Positions 28,301-35,420 of a stretch of DNA of 42,452 nt are shown here, piece by piece (position 1 is the first letter of the stretch; each line of letters begins with the position of its first letter). Made by a program: the position numbers and the translations under genes. A model generated the notes under the pieces. It did not search any database and had not been told where the DNA came from. It saw only the letters and a program-made list of their open reading frames with translations. The DNA comes from Thiotrichaceae bacterium. Lineage in GTDB: Bacteria > Pseudomonadota > Gammaproteobacteria > Thiotrichales > Thiotrichaceae. The stretch lies in NCBI GenBank assembly GCA_026988095.1, contig JALSLX010000113.1, positions 1-42,452 of the forward strand, in the 5' to 3' direction.

Positions 28301-28309
28301 GTTAGATAA
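25301..28309 (+). CDS. Multidomain lipoprotein: Ig-like repeats, alpha/beta-hydrolase, beta-propeller-like C-terminus
   Basis: 1002 residues. The chosen start (25301) gives a lipoprotein signal peptide with lipobox LSAC (Cys23); an upstream ATG at 25139 would bury it. Residues 30-100 form a short helical repeat-like segment (DYQEAGLTGVNEDNLEAL). Two DUF5011/HYR-type Ig-like domains follow (about 105-183 and 228-305), joined by a Pro/Thr-rich linker. An alpha/beta-hydrolase spans about 310-565, with the nucleophile elbow GHSSGG (S423) and a likely catalytic His in DADHGYPYG (H522). The remaining 400 residues look like a beta-propeller (VSPLGKHILMSTGGKIDQYD; NISPDGKQILFESDWGD). It is probably exported and anchored in the outer membrane, acting as an esterase or polymer hydrolase; the substrate is unknown. 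It sits between the dctPQM and dctBD genes but on the opposite strand. Confidence 0.85.
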   Translation: MNISAKLKWASIFVISIFMLSACGGENSTKSLTEQDQAIEKIATFAKFGATKPKLKDYQEAGLTGVNEDNLEALNNIVKGLVYTDVDTKEELQAILDTLNITLPDTTKPVITLNGKASITLKKGDSYTEAGANATDDRDGNITVIITGSVNTEKEGSYTISYTAEDKAKNKASATRTVIVESTSCVQVITHAYNPKTNEEKDFPTPCDVPEGWVVGTPPPPTTTIPKDTIAPVLTLLGKASITLTEGDVYVDAGATANDNKDGDITFRIATVNPVNTAIPKTYAVTYNVKDNAGNAAQQITRTVKINPLVIIKRTYGIAGSSKIAAAVQESEFGNSTIITPVGITAKNPVPVVLFAPGFKNIDYTKYQTLLNFIASHGYAVIFANDTNGFSADDLLKHIRQMTSNPAIKPLLDTSRIGVIGHSSGGGHAFRILKELSDANNEGWGENGRFLMALEPWFAFDLTEKELKTLPSNTNIIIQQYGKGGNNIENSTDARIPLTEYYLLDSIADKQKDYQIFVDADHGYPYGSGAYSAMQGILKPLDGLMELTFQKTPDAGAQQTALEVGNDDPYKNGHGIQEVKLIRDYKYPCHGATTIIDYCAIFSGAIPPESTFDSIATNTVKAKPALGESFVDQEFGKTITRFTDRINQADTPLVDKDGNRVSRGNSQPYPKTQAWNSDMTMIRMRYRLYDAKTLKELAITSGTDSLHDLYSINGALNEMKWSSVDPNVFYGVYNGTGNNNGSFWKGTINTAKTSIKWDLVKSFASTKFTYDRFTLGKYEGNIDYNDKYVVFAARKKGQKYLTALVYDIQNNTVRKSLEFPNVAWPDNGQVFDWMSVSPLGKHILMSTGGKIDQYDMDLNFVRALASSGGHGDLGVDQDGNEAYVQYEYGKDNGIWIYRLNDGLRTRLLPDKYNGGHISCRNYKRQGWCYASTTEPGYKEIIAIKLDYSGPNNHIVNRFAQTHTSATAQSMGNISPDGKQILFESDWGDSKLHWADKDTYLVR

Positions 28310-28345
28310 ATTATCAATACAGCTTATTAAATAGCTATTTTTATA

Positions 28346-28622
28346 CCCACCCCCCAATGCCGTTGAATTAAGCTACAAGTCATTGTTTTTGCGGGTTCAA
28401 CACAGTCTAGTGTTAGCTCGTCATTGCGGTGAAGAGCGCAATCCACGGTCGAAACATCGCCTGATCGTAAATGGATACTGGTATTCACCAGTATGACGAG
28501 TATTATTTTTACTATCAATCAATCGCTTAGGGCTTAATTCAACAGCATTGCCCACCCCCCCTTTTTTTCGTTGATTTATACGTGGTTTTAAATACAAATC
28601 AACGAAAAAGGGGGGGGATGGG
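28346..28622. repeat. C-tract palindrome, copy 5, split by an insertion
   Basis: The intact part runs from 28551 (CCCACCCCCC, then CTTTTTTTCGTTGATTT) to 28622 (AAATCAACGAAAAAG, G-run, ATGGG). Both arms carry GTTG where other copies have GATG. The 5' end of the left arm (TATACCCACCCCC) is found instead at 28343-28354, separated by a 196-bp insertion. With the insertion removed, the element reads TATACCCA ... TGGGTATA, a longer inverted repeat. It sits in the 346-base convergent gap 28310-28655. Confidence 0.8.
28355..28550. mobile_element. 196-bp MITE-like element inserted in a C-tract palindrome
   Basis: Ends CAATGCCGTTGAATTAAGC (28355-28373) and GCTTAATTCAACAGCATTG (28532-28550) are inverted repeats of 19 bases with one mismatch. 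The 9-base direct repeat CCCACCCCC flanks it (28346-28354 and 28551-28559). A smaller inverted repeat (CTCGTCAT ... ATGACGAG) lies inside. No convincing gene; a 63-codon minus-strand frame crosses it but looks like chance. Confidence 0.7.
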
Positions 28623-28655
28623 TATACAAAATCGGCCTAATTTAGCAACAAAACG

Positions 28656-30011
28656 CTATTTCACGTATCGTTTTCGCTCTAACTGATATTTTTTCATCTT
28701 ATCTGACAAGGTTTTACGTGGTAGGCCTAACGATTCAAGCACATTTTGTAAGTTTCCTTTGTATTGCACTAAAGCCTGTTCAATTAACGTCTTTTCAAAG
28801 CATGAAACTTGCTCAGGCAACGTTAAACCATCAGAACTATTTTGCGCCTGCATCAAAGCTGATAAATCAAACTGAAAACTCTCTCCCAGCAACACATAAC
28901 GCTCTGCCATGTTTCTTAGCTCACGGATATTTCCAGGCCAATCATGCTCTAGCAAAACCTGTAGTGCTTTAGAATCTAATGCTGGCATCTCCGCCTCACA
29001 ACGCGCTGCCGCGACCAAAACAAAATGCTGAAATAACAAGGGAATATCTTCACGGCGTTCTCGTAGTGGCGGCAGCTCTAAGGTAACAACATTCAACCGA
29101 TAATATAAATCTTCCCTAAAATCTTTTCTTGCGGCGGCTTCTTTAAGATCAATTTTAGTTGCCGCCAATACGCGAATATCCAAAGGAAGCGAGTGATTTG
29201 AACCAAGCCGCTCGATACTGCGCTCTTGCAACACCCGCAATAACGGGATTTGCGTGGTCATTGCCATGCTTTCTATTTCATCTAAAAAGAGAGTGCCGCT
29301 ATTTGCATGCTCAAATTTTCCAATACGTTTATTTTTAGCATCAGTGAATGCACCCGCTTCGTGTCCAAATAGCTCGCTATTTAATAACTGCTCTTGAATT
29401 GCACCACAGTTAATTGCTACAAAATTATGGTCACGTCGCAGGCTTTGCTCATGCAATGATCTTGCTACGAGCTCTTTGCCCGTGCCTGTTTCACCCATTA
29501 TCAAGACATCTGCATCTGCATTAGCAATATGACGAATCATATTGCGCAGCTTTTTAACCGCAGGCGCATTACCAATAATACGAGGGCCAAGGCGTGTTTG
29601 ATCTGCAAGCTCTTCTTTTAGCGCTCGGTTCTCCAAGGTAAGCTGTCGCTGATCCATAGCGCGTTTAAGCTTATCTATTAATAAACGCGTTGAAAATGGT
29701 TTTTCGATAACATCATAAGCACCTTCACGTATCGCGCTAACTGCTGTTTCTACATCTGCATGACCACTGATTAATAGCACGGGAAGTTTTGCATCGGTTT
29801 TTAATGATGCTCGCATTAACTCCAAACCATCCATCTCTGGCATACGAATATCCGTTAATAACACGCCATTAAAACTTTTATTTAAAGAAGGTAAAACAGC
29901 TTTTGCAGATGAAAATGTTTTTACGTTTAAATCGGCTAGTTGCAATGATTGCTCGGTTGATTCTCTTACCGAGGCCTCATCATCAACCAATAAGATTGTA
30001 GGTTTATCCAT
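28656..30011 (-). CDS. dctD: Sigma-54-dependent response regulator (DctD-like)
   Basis: 451 residues. An N-terminal receiver domain (1-120) has the acidic pair D10-D11 and phospho-acceptor D54 in LLTDIRMPEMDG. A central AAA+ domain follows (about 145-380) with Walker A GETGTGKE and Walker B GTLFLDE. The sigma-54 contact loop reads GAFTDA (220-225), not the usual GAFTGA. A C-terminal Fis-type helix-turn-helix (NLQNVLESLGLPRKTLSDKM) binds DNA. The start at 30011 (MDKPTILLVDDE) is better than the TTG at 30038. It lies five bases after dctB. The sigma-54 promoter ahead of dctP is its likely target. Confidence 0.93.
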   Translation of the reverse strand: MDKPTILLVDDEASVRESTEQSLQLADLNVKTFSSAKAVLPSLNKSFNGVLLTDIRMPEMDGLELMRASLKTDAKLPVLLISGHADVETAVSAIREGAYDVIEKPFSTRLLIDKLKRAMDQRQLTLENRALKEELADQTRLGPRIIGNAPAVKKLRNMIRHIANADADVLIMGETGTGKELVARSLHEQSLRRDHNFVAINCGAIQEQLLNSELFGHEAGAFTDAKNKRIGKFEHANSGTLFLDEIESMAMTTQIPLLRVLQERSIERLGSNHSLPLDIRVLAATKIDLKEAAARKDFREDLYYRLNVVTLELPPLRERREDIPLLFQHFVLVAAARCEAEMPALDSKALQVLLEHDWPGNIRELRNMAERYVLLGESFQFDLSALMQAQNSSDGLTLPEQVSCFEKTLIEQALVQYKGNLQNVLESLGLPRKTLSDKMKKYQLERKRYVK

Positions 30012-30016
30012 GCGTT

Positions 30017-31828
30017 TTAATGTACCTCTGGCAAGCAAAGCATAAAGCTTGCTCCTGCTTCATTGTTATTATTTATAGCAGAGTTATTTTGGGCTATTAG
30101 CGAACCATTCATATCTTTTGCCAAATTAAAGGAAATCGAAAGACCTAAGCCTAAGCCTTTTGATGAGGGTTTAGTAGTGAAAAATGGCTCAAATATATGA
30201 GGTAACGTTGAATCATCAATGCCTATACCGTTATCTTTTACTTGTATACACAATTGAGAGCCATCGGACAATTGAGAGTCATCTGCTTTTGCCTTAATAC
30301 TAATCCATATCTCTTGCGCCTTATCTTTTGATGCATTGTTTTGCGTTGCTGAAATAGCATTGGTGAGTAGATTAACTAAAATCTGCCCAAGCCAAACCTC
30401 ATCGGCTAACACGCTTTTATTAGCCCCATGATCTTGAACACTCCAATGACAAACCACCGCACTACTCAATAATTTAGGGTTCACTATCGCCAATGCATTA
30501 TTAATCGCTTGCCCCAATAACACAGGAGTAAACTGCCCTTTGCTTTTTCGTGAGAATGATTTTAACTGTTTAGTGATTGCCGCCATGCTCTCGGTTAAGC
30601 TGGTAATTTCTTTTAGATTAGACTCAACCATATCCAATCTATCTTTTTGCAAAAACTGTTGCGCATTATCAGCATAAGCACGAATTGCCGTAAGTGGATT
30701 ATTAATCTCATGCGTAATACCTGCTGATAGCTGACCTAACGCCGCCATTTTTGCTGCTTGAATTAAATCTTCTTGCGATTGTTTGAGTGCTTTTGTACGT
30801 TTGGCCACCTTCTCTTCTAGTTGCTCTGTAATTTGTAGTTGATATTTTTTGCGCTGTTGTTGCCCTCGCCACAAGACAGCCGCCAAAGCCATCAATAATA
30901 AAATCAATAAAGAGCCAACCAACATTACCGTCGATATTGCCTGCTTCATATTAGAATGACTGGCAAAAACACGCACATCCCAATCTGCCAAAATCATATT
31001 TTTTGTTAGCATCTCATAGTTTTTATTTTCAAGACGTATTGACTGGAAGTCCTGTTGGTCTAGCTTCAGCATCGTTTTATCAAGTGCTTGGATGTGTCTT
31101 TGAGCATAACGACGGCTTGCTGAAATATGCTGATTTTTTTCACGAGATAAAGGCAAAAGAGATCGTAATTTCCAGCGATCTTGGCTTGATAAAAAGATAA
31201 CACCCTGCTTATCAGTCACCATGAATTCCATCGAGCCTACGCCCCACGTGAACTCCACATCGTCCATAGCAATCTTAACCACCACTACGCCAATCATTTT
31301 TTCATGGCTATGAATAGCGCGAGCAAAGAAGTAACCTCGTTCGCCTGACACAGCACCTATACCATAATAACGCCCTAAAATATTTTGTTTAGCTGTTTGA
31401 AAATAAGGACGAAAAGCAAAATTCTTTCCTATAAATGAATGTGGTGAAAACCAATTACTAGAAGCCACTGTTGTACCATCAAGCCGCATCAAAAATGCCG
31501 ACGATGCACCTGATGTATTGCTAACCAATTCTAAATAAGCATTTATCCGCGAAAGCTGAGCTTCGTCACTTTCATCATCCTCTGTGCTACTCGGGGCTTC
31601 TTGCAAGCTCATAAAATCAATAACAGCTTGATCATCTGCAACCAAAGCAGGCAGATATGCATGGCGCTCAAGAATAATTTCAAGCTCATTGACTAGCTGC
31701 TGAAGCTGAATTGATATATTTTGCTGTAACTTACCTTTGGCATTTTCCTTTACGAGGAAATACGTGGATGCCAAAGCCAATATCATCAATAAAAACAGTA
31801 AGAATAACGCTAATCTGTTAGATTTCAT
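30017..31828 (-). CDS. dctB: C4-dicarboxylate sensor histidine kinase (DctB-like)
   Basis: 603 residues. Membrane helix 1 (about 5-27) and helix 2 (about 295-318) flank a periplasmic double-Cache sensor domain (GKNFAFRPYFQTA; GIGAVSGERGYFFARAI), which in DctB binds succinate or malate. A coiled-coil linker leads to the dimerisation helix with the phospho-acceptor His in GITHEINNPL (H373). The ATPase domain shows DNGIGIDD and GLGLGLSISFNLAKDM. It phosphorylates DctD, encoded immediately downstream. The ribosome site is weak. Confidence 0.93.
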   Translation of the reverse strand: MKSNRLALFLLFLLMILALASTYFLVKENAKGKLQQNISIQLQQLVNELEIILERHAYLPALVADDQAVIDFMSLQEAPSSTEDDESDEAQLSRINAYLELVSNTSGASSAFLMRLDGTTVASSNWFSPHSFIGKNFAFRPYFQTAKQNILGRYYGIGAVSGERGYFFARAIHSHEKMIGVVVVKIAMDDVEFTWGVGSMEFMVTDKQGVIFLSSQDRWKLRSLLPLSREKNQHISASRRYAQRHIQALDKTMLKLDQQDFQSIRLENKNYEMLTKNMILADWDVRVFASHSNMKQAISTVMLVGSLLILLLMALAAVLWRGQQQRKKYQLQITEQLEEKVAKRTKALKQSQEDLIQAAKMAALGQLSAGITHEINNPLTAIRAYADNAQQFLQKDRLDMVESNLKEITSLTESMAAITKQLKSFSRKSKGQFTPVLLGQAINNALAIVNPKLLSSAVVCHWSVQDHGANKSVLADEVWLGQILVNLLTNAISATQNNASKDKAQEIWISIKAKADDSQLSDGSQLCIQVKDNGIGIDDSTLPHIFEPFFTTKPSSKGLGLGLSISFNLAKDMNGSLIAQNNSAINNNNEAGASFMLCLPEVH

Positions 31829-31961
31829 GACTTAAAATCTAACTATTCCGCTAAAGCACTTTTCATTATTTATACATATCATCGAGCCGAGTATGGCGAG
31901 ACCATGTTGGAACATCGTGACGACAACCCGATAGGGTGCATAAAAACAGGGGGAGTGACAT

Positions 31962-32318
31962 CTATTTATTATCTTCTGCAAGCTCTTTCTCTATTCGCTC
32001 AAGCGTATCTGCAATGCGATCAAAATCATCATTATAATTGGTATCTTTCATATAGCTTGCCATGGTGGCTTTTACATCTTTCGCGTATTCACCAACCAAC
32101 GGCACATCAACCAACTGAGTAAGTAACCAAACAATAAGTGCAAGTACGATAGAAGCGCCAATTAACGCACCTAAACCACGAAATATACCTGCTAAGAAAT
32201 TTACCCAAACAATTCGCCAAGGGCTAGAAACGTATTGAATAAAATATTCCATCGCCTCGGCTGCTAGTTGCTTTTCTCGTTTAGAGAGGGGCTTATTGAT
32301 TTTCTTTTCTTCTGTCAT
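31962..32318 (-). CDS. Small membrane protein (DUF5665-like)
   Basis: 118 residues. An N-terminal charged segment (1-35) and an amphipathic region (YVSSPWRIVWVNFLAGIFRG) precede one hydrophobic helix (GALIGASIVLALIVWLL, about 51-67). An acidic coiled-coil tail follows (DDFDRIADTLERIEKELAED). The pattern of FxxGxxRGLGxxIGxSIVLAL then W fits the DUF5665 family, known only as small inner-membrane proteins. It begins four bases after the gene for a secreted protein, so the two form an operon. Function unknown. Confidence 0.7.
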   Translation of the reverse strand: MTEEKKINKPLSKREKQLAAEAMEYFIQYVSSPWRIVWVNFLAGIFRGLGALIGASIVLALIVWLLTQLVDVPLVGEYAKDVKATMASYMKDTNYNDDFDRIADTLERIEKELAEDNK

Positions 32319-32322
32319 TGGA

Positions 32323-32790
32323 TTACTTTGCCTTTTTCAAAGATAAAGTGACCGGTGATACTTTCTTAGTTTCAAGATCAAGCTCTAAAGCCTTTGTCGA
32401 AAGCCCATGCACCGTATCTTTTGCAATAATGCGTATGGTTCTAATTGTTGCAGGTATTTTCACCCCCGAAGTGCCTCGAGTAAAAGGTTGCTCCTTAACA
32501 TGAGGATGATACAAAGTGCGTGTCGCTAATATTTTATTGTCTGGCGCTATTACCTGCCATTCATTCGCGTAATGATCCCAACCCTCATCATCGTGCTTCA
32601 AAGTGACTCGAAAACCCCATGTTTTATCGTTGGCTTGAGTTGCTTTCACATCCACGACCTCAACTTCATTCGCAATAACAAGGCTTGAACCAACTAATAA
32701 TAAACTTACAACTAAAGTTGCTTTTAAAGTAGCTTTTAAAGTAGCTTTTAAAGTAAATTTGGAAGATATAAATAAAGTTCGAATTTTCAT
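32323..32790 (-). CDS. Conserved secreted protein of unknown function
   Basis: 155 residues. A signal peptide (1-41, cleavage near VIANE) contains a repeated LKAT unit encoded by a 12-bp tandem repeat. The mature domain is all-beta in appearance: WGFRVTLKHDDEGWDHYANEWQVI is read across 58-81, with RTLYHPHVKEQPFTRG and IAKDTVHGLSTKALELDL after it. The three histidines (HYAN, HPHV, VHG) might bind metal, but this is a guess. I do not recognise a named family. It is divergent from the sensor-like gene at 32835 across only 44 bases. Confidence 0.75.
   Translation of the reverse strand: MKIRTLFISSKFTLKATLKATLKATLVVSLLLVGSSLVIANEVEVVDVKATQANDKTWGFRVTLKHDDEGWDHYANEWQVIAPDNKILATRTLYHPHVKEQPFTRGTSGVKIPATIRTIRIIAKDTVHGLSTKALELDLETKKVSPVTLSLKKAK
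32714..32756. repeat. 12-bp tandem repeat in a signal-peptide coding region
   Basis: Three units of AAAGTAGCTTTT (the first with AAAGTTGCTTTT) and a partial fourth run in tandem. On the minus strand each unit encodes Leu-Lys-Ala-Thr. Because 12 is a multiple of three, loss or gain of units would keep the frame and alter only signal-peptide length and charge. Confidence 0.9.
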
Positions 32791-32819
32791 TTTCTTATCA
32801 CTTGATTGCTAATTACTCG

Positions 32820-32828
32820 TGCTAAAAT
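32820..32828 (+). promoter_or_regulatory. Extended -10 element, possibly for leaderless mRNA
   Basis: TGCTAAAAT has the TGn extension and a near-consensus -10 hexamer (TAAAAT, 32823-32828). The next start codon is only six bases downstream, which would place transcription start at or near the ATG. A weak -35-like TTGATT lies 15 bases upstream. No ribosome-binding site is visible for the gene. Confidence 0.4.
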
Positions 32829-32834
32829 CTTACA

Positions 32835-34040
32835 ATGGATTCAACAGTCAAACAATCAGTAAAACACCAACGCGAATTACTCACCCACTTATTAGGCGGA
32901 ACATTAGCCGATTTAGCCGTTGAGTTAGCGCCTCTTATGCAAAGTTCTGATTTACTAAATCAACACCTCATTAAAGTAATTAGCGATCTACCTTATTGTA
33001 AATATATCTATGTGCTTGATACATCAGGCAAGCAAATAAGCGCCACCGTACAACACAAAGGTGCAAAGCGAGAAGATATTGGCCGAGATCGCTCATCAAG
33101 ACCGTATATGGAGAATATGTTTGTTCCTCGTAACGGCATCGACTTTGAGTTATCAAGTGCTTACATTAGCTCAAATAAAAAGCGCCCCTCCCTTACTGGC
33201 ATACAATTAATTCGTGGAGAGCATAATGAACGTCTTGGCTTTTTAGGTGTTGATTATGACTTACGGGAACTCCCCCGTGACGACAAGATGTATGAAGAGC
33301 CACGCCAGTGGCGCCAAATAAAAGGTGACCCTGCAATTCGCAGTGGCTTATTTTTACAACAACGTGTTGAAAGCCTAATGGATACCAAGCTCGAAGATGT
33401 AATGACCATCTTAGAAGAGCTTATGCTTGAGCATGGCGTATATCATTGCCAAATTCACTACTCTAGTAGTCGCGTAACCGTGTGGCATGTAGATGATCCG
33501 TACACCTATCGTATATTAACCATGGATGAATTATCAGATACCGAGATTTGTCTCGCCTACCCAAGGCGTGATTATTTTGATCGCAATATTGTCCCTAAAA
33601 AAGATATATGCAATGTATTTAAACAGTTTAGTGCGTTACGCTTCGCAGATGAAACCGTCTATCTTCGTTCAGGTTCATTAAATCTGGTCAATGGTTTTAT
33701 CGGTTTGAATTTTTCATGTGATGGTACACACTACTTAGTTTATGATGAGTTTTTAAGTCGTGGATTAGACTTTTGGTTTGGTGCTAGCTCTACAAGCGAG
33801 AACAAATTAGAAGACAGTAAAACAAACAAGGAAGTAGTAAACATGAGCCACCTCGACGAAGTTCTAGAAGAAATTGCTCAACGCGGTTGCCTTGAAGTAA
33901 ACCAGTTTATTAGCCAACTTGATGCAGGCAAGAAACCTGCACCGCTAGATAAACTGGAGCAAAATGAACGCCAGTATATTCATGACGAATTAAAATCAGT
34001 AATGTCTATTTATGAAGGTGGGGTTTGCTCTATAACTTAA
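32835..34040 (+). CDS. Orphan cytosolic PDC/Cache-like sensor protein
   Basis: 401 residues, no signal peptide or membrane segment. Residues about 20-155 resemble a PDC/Cache sensory fold: IYVLDTSGKQISATV, then GRDRSSRPYMENMF and FELSSAYISSNKKRPSLTGI, and FLGVDYDLRELP. The middle (about 180-330) is unassigned but contains GVYHCQIHYSSSRVTVWHVDD. The C-terminal 55 residues are a helical charged segment after a Ser/Lys-rich linker (MSHLDEVLEEIAQRG). No kinase, GGDEF or methyl-accepting output domain is attached, so it may act through a partner; the convergent GGDEF gene is 27 bases away. The start is not preceded by a ribosome site. Confidence 0.7.
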   Translation: MDSTVKQSVKHQRELLTHLLGGTLADLAVELAPLMQSSDLLNQHLIKVISDLPYCKYIYVLDTSGKQISATVQHKGAKREDIGRDRSSRPYMENMFVPRNGIDFELSSAYISSNKKRPSLTGIQLIRGEHNERLGFLGVDYDLRELPRDDKMYEEPRQWRQIKGDPAIRSGLFLQQRVESLMDTKLEDVMTILEELMLEHGVYHCQIHYSSSRVTVWHVDDPYTYRILTMDELSDTEICLAYPRRDYFDRNIVPKKDICNVFKQFSALRFADETVYLRSGSLNLVNGFIGLNFSCDGTHYLVYDEFLSRGLDFWFGASSTSENKLEDSKTNKEVVNMSHLDEVLEEIAQRGCLEVNQFISQLDAGKKPAPLDKLEQNERQYIHDELKSVMSIYEGGVCSIT

Positions 34041-34067
34041 TTATTGAAATGTATTGGTAAATTAGTA

Positions 34068-35282
34068 TTACAACGTATTACTGTTACTTTTTGAGTTCCC
34101 TGGAAATATCACCACTGCCTCCTCTGAGCCATCTTTTTTCTTACGCTGCTTTGCCAGCTTTTGTAGGCCTTGCTTAATTTTGTACATTTTTTTATCTGCT
34201 ATATCAATCAGCACTTCCACATTATTGCCATGCAAAGGATACGCAGCAATACCAACACTTGCGCCTACTTTAAACATATTCCCATCAATATTCATTGGCT
34301 CTGAAATAATGGCAGCAAATTTTGCAGCCATTGTATTAACATCAGAAGCGTTGTCTCTATCAATTAAAAGCCCTACAAGATACTCATCACCTCCTATTCT
34401 CGAAATGCAATCTCCTTTACGAATGGCAAGCTCTAACCGCTTTGCAACAATGATAAGAACCTCATCCCCAACCGCATGACCGTATACGTCATTAAGCTGT
34501 TTAAACCCGTTTAAATCAAAGAAAAGAATAGCAAGAATTTTATCTTTTTCTTTAGCCACTTGAAGAGACTCTTCAAGTAATTTCGTCATATAACGACGAT
34601 TAGGTAATAATGTTAAAGCATCATGATTAGCTTGGTATTCGTAGTCATTTGATTCTATTGTTTTTTCTTTTAGAGCAGCTTGGAGTGATTGTTGAAGTAA
34701 GAAGTTTTGTTTTAAATAACCATCCCTTGCCACTTGAGCCAATAAACCAATAAACACCGTGCTAATTATAAAAAACATATTAGAAAGTATAGTTGGAACT
34801 CTTCCACTTCCAACAAAATCCCTATCGAAATACTCAATGCCAAAATAGATTACAATAGATACTGAGGCTAATAGTACTGAAACAGACCGATGTAAATAGG
34901 TCCATGAAAACAATGCAATCAATACTAAAATAATTCCAACAAAATAAGTACCATATGCCTGATCTTTTGGATCAGAAATATAAATCATCGCTTCTATACC
35001 TAGAATTGCCACTATGAAAGAAAGTGACAATATATAATGGTAATACTTATCAAATAGCTTATGAAAAGTTGATGCAAAAGTTGCCATAAGAACAACGACA
35101 ACAACTAGCCTTACGGAAATTGATGCATAAACAGCTGATGGTAAAGCGAGCATATCAACAAAAGCAAAACTAGCGAATAGTAAGCTGCTCAATAGGCACA
35201 TATACCTTGTTAGCTTTATTTTTTCATTTCTCAAATAAAACTGAAAGTCTAACTCTTTATTTTTTGTTATATTATTATTCAT
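34068..35282 (-). CDS. Membrane-bound diguanylate cyclase (GGDEF domain)
   Basis: 404 residues. About six membrane helices lie within residues 25-200 (no obvious periplasmic sensor domain), followed by a short coiled linker (ALKEKTIESNDYEYQA). A GGDEF domain spans about 215-385. The active-site motif is GGDEY (297-301) rather than GGDEF; the final residue is tolerant in the family. The inhibitory site RKGD (RxxD) is five residues upstream, so product inhibition by cyclic-di-GMP is likely. No EAL domain. It lies in the same direction as the methyltransferase gene, 138 bases downstream of it. Confidence 0.9.
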   Translation of the reverse strand: MNNNITKNKELDFQFYLRNEKIKLTRYMCLLSSLLFASFAFVDMLALPSAVYASISVRLVVVVVLMATFASTFHKLFDKYYHYILSLSFIVAILGIEAMIYISDPKDQAYGTYFVGIILVLIALFSWTYLHRSVSVLLASVSIVIYFGIEYFDRDFVGSGRVPTILSNMFFIISTVFIGLLAQVARDGYLKQNFLLQQSLQAALKEKTIESNDYEYQANHDALTLLPNRRYMTKLLEESLQVAKEKDKILAILFFDLNGFKQLNDVYGHAVGDEVLIIVAKRLELAIRKGDCISRIGGDEYLVGLLIDRDNASDVNTMAAKFAAIISEPMNIDGNMFKVGASVGIAAYPLHGNNVEVLIDIADKKMYKIKQGLQKLAKQRKKKDGSEEAVVIFPGNSKSNSNTL

Positions 35283-35420
35283 ACTACATTTTTATATTTA
35301 TTATAATAAGGCATCATTAATTAGATATCGGAAACTGTAGATGAATCGCCTAAAAATGTAAAATAATACCCGACAAGTGGAGTTAGTATTTCAAACCAGT
35401 CGAATATATTAATAAAAAGA

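Noticed and set aside
28327-28518. 63-codon minus-strand open frame
   Set aside because: It crosses the inverted ends of the 196-bp insertion and the C-tract, has no ribosome site and no recognisable protein features.
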